Assembly: GCF_013391415.1 (NCBI RefSeq)
Contig: NZ_JACAXB010000017.1
Span: 186,001 to 250,000 of the forward strand
From: Aquitalea sp. LB_tupeE
GTDB lineage: Bacteria; Pseudomonadota; Gammaproteobacteria; Burkholderiales; Chromobacteriaceae
DNA length: 64,000 nucleotides
Direction: 5' to 3'
A model generated the notes under the pieces. That model worked only from the letters and a program-made list of their open reading frames with translations. It searched no databases and was not told the origin of the DNA. Positions 35,626 to 42,917 of this stretch are shown piece after piece (within the stretch, counting starts at the first letter, position 1; each line of letters opens with the position of its first letter). The translations under genes were made by a program, and so were the position numbers.

Positions 35626-35976
35626 TTAGCTTTGCAGCAGCGCCAACACTTTTTCCGGCGGACGACCCACCACGGCCATGGTGTCGCTGACCGCAATGGG
35701 GCGCTCGATCAGCATGGGGTTATCCACCATGGTTTCAATCAGCGAGTCCCGCTCCAGGGTGATGTCGTCCAGACAGAGGGTTTCGTATTCCTCTTCCTTG
35801 GTGCGTAGCAGGTCGCGCGGTTCCAGCTGCAGCAGGGTGAGGATGTGGTCCAGTTCGGCTGCGGTAGGCGGGTGTTTCAGGTATTCGATGACCTCCACTT
35901 CGGCTCCGGCTTCTTGCAGCAGGGCCAGCGCCTCGCGCGATTTGGAGCAGCGCGGGTTGTGATACAGACGGATCAT
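35626..35976 (-). CDS. arsC: ArsC-family arsenate reductase (glutaredoxin type)
   Basis: Thioredoxin-fold reductase of 116 aa: HNPRCSKSREAL with catalytic Cys10, and NPMLIERPIAV with the arsenate-binding RPI motif. ATG at 35976 follows AGGGAGA; the longer open frame has no site. No arsR, arsB or acr3 gene lies near, so it may serve general arsenate detoxification, or be the related YfgD-like form whose role is less clear. Confidence 0.85.
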   Translation of the reverse strand: MIRLYHNPRCSKSREALALLQEAGAEVEVIEYLKHPPTAAELDHILTLLQLEPRDLLRTKEEEYETLCLDDITLERDSLIETMVDNPMLIERPIAVSDTMAVVGRPPEKVLALLQS

Positions 35977-36079
35977 GGTGGGTCTCCCTTTTGGTTCTGG
36001 TGGGGTGGGATGAAGGGCTGCCACACCGGCCTGGCCGGGCAGTGACTTCCATCTTAGACAGAAAACTTTTTCTTTGTGT

Positions 36080-36110
36080 AGCGGCAATGACATCCGGTGT
36101 TGCCGCTTTT
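36080..36110 (+). terminator. candidate attenuator in the leader of the Bcr-type gene
   Basis: AGCGGCAA (36080-36087), 12-base loop, TTGCCGCT followed by TTT (to 36110). It faces the Bcr-type gene, whose start is 107 bases on. No plus-strand gene ends upstream of it (arsC is on the other strand), so it may attenuate the pump transcript or end a short leader RNA. Confidence 0.5.
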
Positions 36111-36216
36111 CTGCGCGGCGCATTCTCGCTCAGCAGGCGCACCGCGCCAAGGGTTTGGCTTTTGCCGGCACCCGGCGGTAACATGTGCCGCCCCCTCCGC
36201 CCTTGATCGGATTTTC

Positions 36217-37422
36217 ATGTCGCATTCCGCGCGCAGCCATTTTGGCTTGGCCATGTTGCTGGCGGCCCTGTCCACACTCGGCCCCTTCTCGATTGATACT
36301 TTCCTGCCGGCCATGCAGGCCATTGGTCATGCGCTGTCGGCATCGCCCTTGCAGATGCAGCAGGCGCTGACGGTTTATCTGCTGTGCTATGCAGTAATGA
36401 TGCTGTGGCATGGTTCGATTTCCGACGCGGTTGGTCGGCGGCCGGTGGTGCTGGTCACCACCTTGCTGTTCAGCCTAGCTTCGCTTGGCTGTGCGCTGGC
36501 CCCGTCGCTGGGCTGGCTGCTGTTGTGCCGTGGCTTGCAGGGTTTGTGTGGCGGGGCAGGGTTGGTGGTGGGGCGGGCCATCATCCGCGACAAGCTGGAC
36601 GGCGCGGCGGCGCAGCGGCTGATGTCGCAGGTTACCATGTTGTTTTCCTTGTCCCCGGCCATTGCGCCGGTGGTGGGCGGCTGGTTGTTCGGGGCGTTTG
36701 GCTGGCATTCGATTTTCGTGTTCATGGCGCTGATCGGCCTCGCACTGTTCGTGATGAGCTGGTTTGCACTGGATGAAACCCATCATGCCCATCTGCGTTC
36801 CCCGCTGGCCTGGCGTTCCTTGCTGCGCAACTATCTGGAGGTGCTGGGCAAGCGCGATTTCCAGCTGCTGGCCGCGGCGGTGTCCTGCAATTTTGCCGGT
36901 TTCTTTCTGTACATTCCGTCGGCACCGGTATTCCTGATGCAGCATCTGCATTTGCGACCGGACCAGTTTTTGTGGATGTTCGGCCCGGCGGTGTCCGGCA
37001 TCATGTTCGGCGCTTTTTTGTCCGGCAAGATGGCCGGGCGGCGCAGCGCGCGCGAGATTGTCACGCTGGGTTATGTGCTGATGTTTGTCGCAGCCGGGGC
37101 CAACCTGGCTTATAACCTGAGCACCAGCGCACCAGCCATGCCCTGGGCGGTACTGCCGCTGGCGCTCTACACCACGGGTATGTCGCTGGCCGCGCCTTCC
37201 ATCACACTCAACCTGATGGACCAGTTTCCTGCCTTGCGCGGTACGGTGTCATCCATGCAGGGCTTTTTGCAGACCATGCTGTCCAGCATCGTGGCAGGGG
37301 TGATTGCGCCGCTGGTATGGGGCAGTACGCTTAGCCTGGCCTGTTGCATGGCGGTGTTTCTGGTATTGGGCTTGGTATTTCGCACGGCTTATCGCCGTCG
37401 GCTGGCTCGTTCGGTCGGCTGA
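36217..37422 (+). CDS. Bcr/CflA-type MFS drug efflux transporter
   Basis: Inner-membrane exporter of 401 aa with 12 hydrophobic helices, DHA1 class. Family features: LGPFSIDTFLPAMQAI at the first helix, GSISDAVGRRPVVLVT (motif A), CRGLQGLCGGAGLVVGRAIIRD (motif C region) and LSPAIAPVVGGWL. ATG at 36217 is the start consistent with the first helix; 40 extra in-frame residues upstream look non-coding. Bcr relatives export bicyclomycin, sulfonamides or cysteine, so the substrate is open. Confidence 0.88.
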   Translation: MSHSARSHFGLAMLLAALSTLGPFSIDTFLPAMQAIGHALSASPLQMQQALTVYLLCYAVMMLWHGSISDAVGRRPVVLVTTLLFSLASLGCALAPSLGWLLLCRGLQGLCGGAGLVVGRAIIRDKLDGAAAQRLMSQVTMLFSLSPAIAPVVGGWLFGAFGWHSIFVFMALIGLALFVMSWFALDETHHAHLRSPLAWRSLLRNYLEVLGKRDFQLLAAAVSCNFAGFFLYIPSAPVFLMQHLHLRPDQFLWMFGPAVSGIMFGAFLSGKMAGRRSAREIVTLGYVLMFVAAGANLAYNLSTSAPAMPWAVLPLALYTTGMSLAAPSITLNLMDQFPALRGTVSSMQGFLQTMLSSIVAGVIAPLVWGSTLSLACCMAVFLVLGLVFRTAYRRRLARSVG

Positions 37423-37542
37423 GCCTGTCGTCAGCAGCATGGCCTGGCCGTTCCGGAAGGGCTGCTGTTGTAAATTCTGCATCAAAAATAGGGTTTTTCC
37501 GGAAATTATCAATAATTTTCCCGGATGGTTCCGGAAAGTGGA

Positions 37543-37591
37543 TTGCGAAAGAGAATAATTCGCATATAAAATGCGAAAAATTATCATTCTC
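37543..37591 (+). promoter_or_regulatory. ftr operon promoter with Fur-like operator
   Basis: Promoter-like TTGCGA (37543-37548), 16-base spacer, TATAAA (37565-37570). Just downstream ATTATCATTCTC (37580-37591), whose reverse complement GAGAATGATAAT differs at one position from the Fur core GATAATGATAAT. A further dyad GAGAATAATTcGCAT overlaps the promoter, and GGAAATTATcAATAATTTTCC at 37501-37521 may be another site. Iron repression of ftrABCD is the simple reading. Confidence 0.7.
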
Positions 37592-37646
37592 CTGCAGCTA
37601 TGTGTAGCGACTTTCGCTGCCCGCTGCTTTGCATAAAGGGTAACTC

Positions 37647-38192
37647 ATGCGTTCCACCATCAGCACCGTTTTGCTGGCTTCCGCCGCCCTGACCCTGAGT
37701 GCCGTCGCTGCCGCCAAGGAATACCCGATTGGCAAGCCGGCCATCAAGAACGGCATGGAAATCGGTGCGGTTTACCTGCAACCGACCAAGATGGAACCGG
37801 AAGGCATGATGCGTAAGGCCGAAGAGTCCGACGTGCATCTGGAAGCCGACATCCATGCCGTGAAGAACAACCCCAACGGTTTTGAAGAAGGCGCCTGGAT
37901 GCCCTACCTGATGGTCAAGTACGAACTGACCAAGGTGGGGGGCAAGGGCAGTATCAAGGGCGACATGATGCCGATGGTGGCCAACGACGGCCCGCACTAT
38001 GGTGACAACGTGAAGCTGCAAGGCCCGGGCAAGTACAAGCTGAAACTGACCATCCTGCCGCCGTCGGAAAACCCGCACGCCCACTTTGGTCGCCATGTGG
38101 ACAAGGAAACCGGTGTGGGCCCGTGGTACAAGTCGTTTGAAGTGAACTATGAGTTCACCTATGCGGGCATCGGCAAGAAGGGCGGCTACTAA
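37647..38192 (+). CDS. ftrA: periplasmic iron-binding protein FtrA (P19/Tp34 family)
   Basis: Periplasmic protein of 181 aa that binds Fe(II) (and Cu(II) in homologues) and feeds a ferrous permease. Signal peptide MRSTISTVLLASAALTLSAVAAA, then the P19 fold with metal-site residues in GMEIGAVYLQP, VHLEADIHA, DMMPMVANDGPHYGDN and NPHAHFGRHVDKETGVGPW. First gene of a four-gene ferrous iron operon of the FtrABCD type, behind a Fur-like site. An internal hairpin follows before ftrB, so ftrA mRNA may be more abundant. Confidence 0.92.
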   Translation: MRSTISTVLLASAALTLSAVAAAKEYPIGKPAIKNGMEIGAVYLQPTKMEPEGMMRKAEESDVHLEADIHAVKNNPNGFEEGAWMPYLMVKYELTKVGGKGSIKGDMMPMVANDGPHYGDNVKLQGPGKYKLKLTILPPSENPHAHFGRHVDKETGVGPWYKSFEVNYEFTYAGIGKKGGY

Positions 38193-38215
38193 GCCTGATC
38201 CTGGACAGGCATGGC

Positions 38216-38228
38216 GAGAATGAGAATC
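38216..38228 (+). promoter_or_regulatory. Fur-box-like sequence between ftrA and ftrB
   Basis: GAGAATGAGAATC against the Fur repeat GATAATGATAATC, 11 of 13 positions. It stands 87 bases before ftrB and could allow a second iron-controlled promoter, but no good -10/-35 pair was recognised. Confidence 0.45.
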
Positions 38229-38262
38229 TAAACGCAAACCATTCCTGTTGGAGTATCATAAG

Positions 38263-38298
38263 AAACAGCGCTGCTTATTTTAAGTTAGCGCTGTTTTT
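38263..38298 (+). terminator. intra-operon terminator/attenuator between ftrA and ftrB
   Basis: AAACAGCGCT (38263-38272), 14-base loop, AGCGCTGTTT plus TT (38287-38298), a perfect 10-bp stem ending in a T-run 17 bases before the ftrB start. It should make a fraction of transcripts stop after ftrA. Confidence 0.7.
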
Positions 38299-38314
38299 CA
38301 TTCAGAGGTTGCAC

Positions 38315-38638
38315 ATGAAAGTTGCGATGTTTCTGGCGGCAGCCCTGCTGTCGATGACGGCACTGGCTGATGATATGCCCACTTACAAGCTGGAATTGAA
38401 GGACGGTGTGCTCAAACCCGCCCGTCTGCAAGTGCCGGTGAATACCAAGTTCCGTCTGGAAGTGAGCAATACCGGCAAGACGCCGGCCGAATTCGAAAGC
38501 ACCCAACTGCGCAAGGAAAAGGTGCTGGCACCGGGCGTGACGTCGTCGGTGATCATCCTGCCGCTGAGCGCTGGCGAGTACAAATTCTTTGACGATTTTC
38601 ATATGGCTACCGCGCAAGGCGTGATTGTCGCCAAGTAA
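38315..38638 (+). CDS. ftrB: FtrB-like periplasmic cupredoxin-fold protein
   Basis: Small periplasmic protein of 107 aa with signal peptide MKVAMFLAAALLSMTALA and a single cupredoxin-like (EfeO N-domain) fold: YKLELKDGVLKPARLQVPVNTKFRLEVSNTGKTPAEFES, then GVTSSVIILPLSAGEYKFFDDFHM. In FtrABCD systems FtrB is proposed to oxidise Fe(II) before transport by the permease. ATG at 38315 follows AGAGG. It is 27 bases ahead of ftrC. Confidence 0.88.
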   Translation: MKVAMFLAAALLSMTALADDMPTYKLELKDGVLKPARLQVPVNTKFRLEVSNTGKTPAEFESTQLRKEKVLAPGVTSSVIILPLSAGEYKFFDDFHMATAQGVIVAK

Positions 38639-38665
38639 GCCGTGTGGTTTGAGAGGACACAAGTA

Positions 38666-39484
38666 ATGGGTCAGGTGCTGTTCATTGTTTGGCGCGAAAG
38701 CGTTGAAGCCTTGCTGGTGGTGGGTATCCTGAATGCCTGGATGAACCAGAACCCGCAGGGCCGTGCCGGTAAACCCTATTTGTGGGGTGGCGTGGCGCTG
38801 GGAATTGCGCTGGCGGTATTGCTGGCTGTGGCGCTGTTTTCTGCCAGCACTCTGATGGCTGGCTCGCAGGATGTGTTCCAGACCGTGATGGAATTCATGG
38901 CCTCCGGCCTGATCGTGCAGATGGTGTTGTGGATGCGCGAGCATGGCCGCACCCTGAAAAAAGAGCTGGAATCCGGCCTGGCGGATAATGCCAGCACGGC
39001 CAACTGGTGGGGCGTCACCACCCTGGTGGCCATTGCCGTGGCCCGTGAGGGTAGCGAAACCGTGGTGTTTTTGTACGGCATGCTGGGCAGCGCCGACGGG
39101 CAAACCCTGCTCAATATGAGCGGTGCGGCCTTGATGGGCCTGGCGCTGGCTTTCCTCACTTTTTATGTCTTGCAGCTGGGCGGCAAGGTGTTGTCCTGGC
39201 GGCTGTTCTTCCGCGTGACCGAAATCATGCTGCTGCTGCTGGGTGCGTCCTTGTTCCTGGCCGGGGTGGAAAAGCTGATTTCCATGGAAATTCTGCCTGC
39301 GCTGATCGACCCGCTGTGGGATAGCTCGGCATTGCTGGATGACATGACACCGGCAGGTGGCGTGGTGGCTTCACTCACCGGCTACCGTGCTCACCCGGCC
39401 TTGATGAGCCTGCTGGCTTACCTGGCGTTCTGGGCTGGTGTGGCTGGCCTGTTTTTCTGGCGCAAACGTCGTCAGGCCGCATGA
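38666..39484 (+). CDS. ftrC: FTR1-family iron permease FtrC
   Basis: Inner-membrane high-affinity iron permease of 272 aa with seven hydrophobic helices. Both RExxE iron-exchange motifs are present: R10-ESVE14 in the first helix and R127-EGSE131 in the fourth. ATG at 38666 follows GAGAGGA. It overlaps ftrD by 4 bases (ATGA). It moves iron delivered by FtrA/FtrB across the inner membrane. Confidence 0.93.
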   Translation: MGQVLFIVWRESVEALLVVGILNAWMNQNPQGRAGKPYLWGGVALGIALAVLLAVALFSASTLMAGSQDVFQTVMEFMASGLIVQMVLWMREHGRTLKKELESGLADNASTANWWGVTTLVAIAVAREGSETVVFLYGMLGSADGQTLLNMSGAALMGLALAFLTFYVLQLGGKVLSWRLFFRVTEIMLLLLGASLFLAGVEKLISMEILPALIDPLWDSSALLDDMTPAGGVVASLTGYRAHPALMSLLAYLAFWAGVAGLFFWRKRRQAA

Positions 39485-40935
39485 AACCGCAGTCCGATCA
39501 CCGCCGCCGGCCCGAGCTGGTGCGCGCCGTTGCTGGTGGATGTGGCAGCCATGCGCCGCTAGGGCAGGGCCGACTGGCCGTGGTGGGCAACTGGCTGCGC
39601 GACCATGCCGGCACCCTGCGTCTGTTGCAGTGGCTGGTGGTGCTGGTGTACGCGGCGCTGCTGATCATCCCGGCCTGTCTGCCGCTGCCGGACGACAGTG
39701 CCCGCATCGTCAACAACCTCACCATCTTTGCCCAGTTTGTGTTCTGGGGTATCTGGTGGCCCTTCGTGCTGCTGTCCATGGTGTTGTTTGGCCGGCTGTG
39801 GTGCGGTGTGCTTTGCCCGGAAGGTGCGCTCAGTGAATGGGTGGCCAAGAAGGGCCTGGGCCGACCGATTCCGCGCTGGATGCGCTGGGACGGCTGGCCC
39901 TTCGTCGCCTTTGCCCTCACCACTCTGTACGGCCAGCTGGTCAGCGTTTACCAGTATCCCAAGGCGGCGCTGCTGGTGCTGGGTGGCTCCACCGTGGCTG
40001 CCATTGCGGTGGGCCTGGTGTACACCCGTGGCAAGCGCGCCTGGTGTCGGCATCTGTGCCCGGTAAACGGCGTATTCAGTTTGCTGTCCAAACTGGCACC
40101 CATGCATTACAAGGTGGATGAACAGCGCTGGCAGGAGTCAGCCCGCCAGTCTGGCGTCATCCGCATTCAGGCAGTGGACTGCGCACCCCTGCAGCCGCTG
40201 CGCCACATGCAGGGTGGCAGTGGCTGTCATATGTGTGGCCGTTGCAGCGGTCATCGCGATGCGATCACGCTGAGCTTGCGCTCTCCGGCCGAGGAAGTGG
40301 TGAAGGTAGCCGCCAAAGAGGCCAGTGCATGGCAGACGCTGCTGATTGTCTACGGCCTGCTGGGCATTGCCATGGGTGGTTTCCACTGGACGGCCAGCCC
40401 CTGGTTTGTCGACATGAAGCAGGCTGTCGCCGAATGGCTGGTGGACCACGACATCATGTGGCCGCTGGATACCGATGCGCCGTGGTGGCTGCTGACCCAT
40501 TACCCGAATCACAACGACGTGTTTTCCTGGCTGGATGGCATGGCCATCATCGCCTACATGCTGGGCACCGCGCTGGTGCTGGGCAGCGGCCTCTTGCTGG
40601 CCCTGGCCTGTGCGGTGCGAGTGGCTGGTGCATGGCGCAGCCAGCGCCTGCACCATCTGGCGCAAAGCCTGATTCCGCTGGCGGGGATCGGCGTGTTTCT
40701 GGGGCTGTCAGCGCTGACAGTCACCCTGCTCAAGGCCGAGGGCATTGCCACCGGCTGGGCGAATGATGTGCGTCTGGCCCTGCTGCTGCTGGCCAATGTC
40801 TGGTCGCTGTGGCTGGCGGCGGGCATTGTGCGGCAATGGCAGGCGGGCTGGCGCAGCGTACCGGTACTGGCTTGCCTGCTGGCTGGTATGGCGCTGGTGG
40901 ATGCCGCCTGGGGCTTCATGTTCTGGTGGTGGTAA
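39481..40935 (+). CDS. ftrD: FtrD-like polyferredoxin membrane protein
   Basis: Inner-membrane iron-sulfur protein of 484 aa of the NapH/NosR-like type. Several helices and three Cys clusters: CGVLCPEGALSEW, CRHLCPVNGVF, and CHMCGRCSGH, suited to carrying electrons. In FtrABCD it is thought to take up the electron from iron oxidation at the permease. It overlaps ftrC by 4 bases and is closed by a terminator at 40956. Confidence 0.88.
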   Translation: MKPQSDHRRRPELVRAVAGGCGSHAPLGQGRLAVVGNWLRDHAGTLRLLQWLVVLVYAALLIIPACLPLPDDSARIVNNLTIFAQFVFWGIWWPFVLLSMVLFGRLWCGVLCPEGALSEWVAKKGLGRPIPRWMRWDGWPFVAFALTTLYGQLVSVYQYPKAALLVLGGSTVAAIAVGLVYTRGKRAWCRHLCPVNGVFSLLSKLAPMHYKVDEQRWQESARQSGVIRIQAVDCAPLQPLRHMQGGSGCHMCGRCSGHRDAITLSLRSPAEEVVKVAAKEASAWQTLLIVYGLLGIAMGGFHWTASPWFVDMKQAVAEWLVDHDIMWPLDTDAPWWLLTHYPNHNDVFSWLDGMAIIAYMLGTALVLGSGLLLALACAVRVAGAWRSQRLHHLAQSLIPLAGIGVFLGLSALTVTLLKAEGIATGWANDVRLALLLLANVWSLWLAAGIVRQWQAGWRSVPVLACLLAGMALVDAAWGFMFWWW

Positions 40936-40955
40936 ACCAGCCATTCCAGATAACC

Positions 40956-40984
40956 AACAGGCCGCCAAGTGCGGCCTGTTTTGC
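40956..40984. terminator. bidirectional terminator between ftrD and ybaK
   Basis: AACAGGCCGC-caagt-GCGGCCTGTTTTGC between two convergent genes. The T-run favours the ftr operon. Confidence 0.8.
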
Positions 40985-40992
40985 GTCCAGAT

Positions 40993-41475
40993 TCAGGCAG
41001 CCGCCTGTACCAGCACCGGCTGCAACACGCGGATGACTTCCTGCGGGTCCACTCCGATCAGAAAACCGCGCTTGCCGCCGTTGATATAGATGCGGGGCAG
41101 CTGGGCAATACTGCTTTCCATATACACCGGCATCGGGTGGCGGGTGCCAAACGGGCTGGTGCCGCCCACCTGATAGCCGCTGTGCTTGTCGGCGGTTTTC
41201 GGGTCGCAGGGGCTGATCTTCTTCACGCCGATCTGCTTGGCCAGCATGCCGGTGCCCACTTCGCGGTCGCCGTGCATCAGCACGATGAGCGGGTGCTTCT
41301 GCTCGTCTTCCATGATCAGGGTCTTCACCACGCAGTGCTCGTCCACGCCCAGTTCGCGTGCCGACACCGTGGTGCCACCCTTGTCCTCGTATTTGTACAG
41401 GTGCTCGCTGTATTCCACCTTGTGCTCGCGCAGTACGCGAATGGCCTGGGTGACCGGCGTTTTTTCCTTGGACAT
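40993..41475 (-). CDS. ybaK: Cys-tRNA(Pro)/Cys-tRNA(Cys) deacylase
   Basis: Cytoplasmic editing enzyme of 160 aa that hydrolyses cysteine wrongly attached to tRNA(Pro). YbaK/EbsC fold with KTLIMEDEQKHPLIVLMHGDREV, the GYQVGGTSPFGTRHPMPVYME block and the GGKRGFLIGVDPQEV end. Family length fits. It is a single gene, convergent to ftrD. Confidence 0.92.
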   Translation of the reverse strand: MSKEKTPVTQAIRVLREHKVEYSEHLYKYEDKGGTTVSARELGVDEHCVVKTLIMEDEQKHPLIVLMHGDREVGTGMLAKQIGVKKISPCDPKTADKHSGYQVGGTSPFGTRHPMPVYMESSIAQLPRIYINGGKRGFLIGVDPQEVIRVLQPVLVQAAA

Positions 41476-41579
41476 ATCCGTCTATCCGTTTACGGCAAAA
41501 CGGCTACTTTAGTGGCTGTGGCGGTCAACTGCAAACCGGATGACTTGTGGCAAGCTGAGGTTTTATGCGAGGAAACGCC

Positions 41580-41891
41580 ATGATTTTGGAAGCCGCCATG
41601 CTGCAAGTGAAAGCCGGGATGCAGCAAGAGTTCGAAACCGCCTTTTCCCAGGCGAAAACCATTATTGCCAGCATGCCGGGTTATCACTGGCACCAGTTGC
41701 AGCGCTGTCTGGAGGTGGAAGGCAAATACCTGCTGCTGGTGGGCTGGGACAGCGTGGCCGCCCACGAAGAAGGATTCCGGCAGTCAGCGGGTTATCAGGA
41801 GTGGAAACGGCTGCTGCATCATTTCTATCAGCCGTTTCCGGTAGTGGAGCATTTCGAGCAGGTCGAGCCTGCGCCTAGGCCACTGGGCTGA
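41580..41891 (+). CDS. antibiotic biosynthesis monooxygenase-fold protein
   Basis: Dimeric alpha/beta-barrel protein of 103 aa, ABM family: MILEAAMLQVKAGMQQEFETAF, SMPGYHWHQLQRCLEVEGKYLLLVGWDSVAAHEEGFRQSAGYQEWKRLLHHFYQPFPVVEHF. ATG at 41580 follows GAGGA. Members range from quinol monooxygenases to haem-degrading or ligand-binding proteins; nothing here decides. Its end overlaps the convergent LysR gene by 17 bases. Confidence 0.8.
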   Translation: MILEAAMLQVKAGMQQEFETAFSQAKTIIASMPGYHWHQLQRCLEVEGKYLLLVGWDSVAAHEEGFRQSAGYQEWKRLLHHFYQPFPVVEHFEQVEPAPRPLG

Positions 41892-42765
41892 TATGGTTTT
41901 GCAGTACCTGCGCCAGTAAGGGAATACAGCTTTCATGTACGTCTTGATGACGTAGTAGCAGCACCTGGGTGGTCAGCAACATGTCAACCAAGGGACGGTA
42001 GCCGACGCGCTCGGTTGCGATATGCTGCAGACCTTGTGGTACCAAGGCGATACCCAGCCCCATTCCCACCATGGTGATGATGGTTTCCCAGGTGCGGGCC
42101 TGATGCTGAATACGTGGATAAAAGCCGGCAGCAGCACATTGGGCCAGAATCTGATGGTGGAAATGGGGCGAGACTTCCGGTGCAAACAGAATGAATGATT
42201 CTTGTCGAAGGGCAGTCAGCTCGATAGTGGCTTGTTGGTGTAATGGATGAGCCTGCGGCAGGCAGCAGACAAACGCCTCTTCCACGACCACATCGGCCCG
42301 GATGCAAGGAGGAAAGTGCGCGCCATTGGCACAGCCGATATCAATCTGCCGTTTCTCCAGCGCAATAATCTGCTCCTGTGTACCCATTTCCTTCAGGGCA
42401 ATGGCTACACCGGGATATTGCCTGGAAAATTGTGCGATGGCTTCCGGCAGGCCGCGATAGAGCATGGAGTTGATAAAGCCCAGGCGAATAAACCCTTTCT
42501 TCCCCTGTGCATAGCTGTGCAGCATTTGCTGCAATTCATCTGCACTTTCCAGCAGGCTTCTGCATTTGATCAGCAAAGCGTCACCACATCGGGTGAGCCG
42601 GACTTCCTTGTTGTTCCGCAAAAATAGCTTAACGCCTATTCTTTCTTCCAGTTTCCGAATGTCAAAACTCAAGGCCGGCTGAGAAATATGCAGCCGTTTT
42701 GCCGCTCGCCCAAAATGCAGCTCTTCAGCAACTGCAAGGAAGTTGCGTAGTTGTCTCAGTTCCAT
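41875..42765 (-). CDS. LysR-family regulator of the CoA-pathway operon
   Basis: LysR protein of 296 aa: HTH at FGRAAKRLHISQPALSFDIRKLEERIGVKLFLRNNKEVRLT, effector domain after residue 90. It resembles the BenM/CatM/CbeR-like group that senses aromatic or dicarboxylic acid intermediates (inference from HTH and context). Divergent from the acyl-CoA dehydrogenase gene with 152 bases between starts, so it most likely activates that operon. Its codons look richer in A and T than the genes after 43.3 kb. Confidence 0.85.
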   Translation of the reverse strand: MELRQLRNFLAVAEELHFGRAAKRLHISQPALSFDIRKLEERIGVKLFLRNNKEVRLTRCGDALLIKCRSLLESADELQQMLHSYAQGKKGFIRLGFINSMLYRGLPEAIAQFSRQYPGVAIALKEMGTQEQIIALEKRQIDIGCANGAHFPPCIRADVVVEEAFVCCLPQAHPLHQQATIELTALRQESFILFAPEVSPHFHHQILAQCAAAGFYPRIQHQARTWETIITMVGMGLGIALVPQGLQHIATERVGYRPLVDMLLTTQVLLLRHQDVHESCIPLLAQVLQNHISPVA

Positions 42766-42917
42766 TGCCTTCTTCCATTGATGACGATAAAGATGATTTA
42801 TCGTTCGAGAATTTAAATGTATTGGACGCTACATTGCCATGCCAATAGCCTGTTTTCCTTCGTCAATCAAGCATGGTTATCGCTTGATTCGGATGATGAT
42901 TCTTGAAGAGAAAACAA

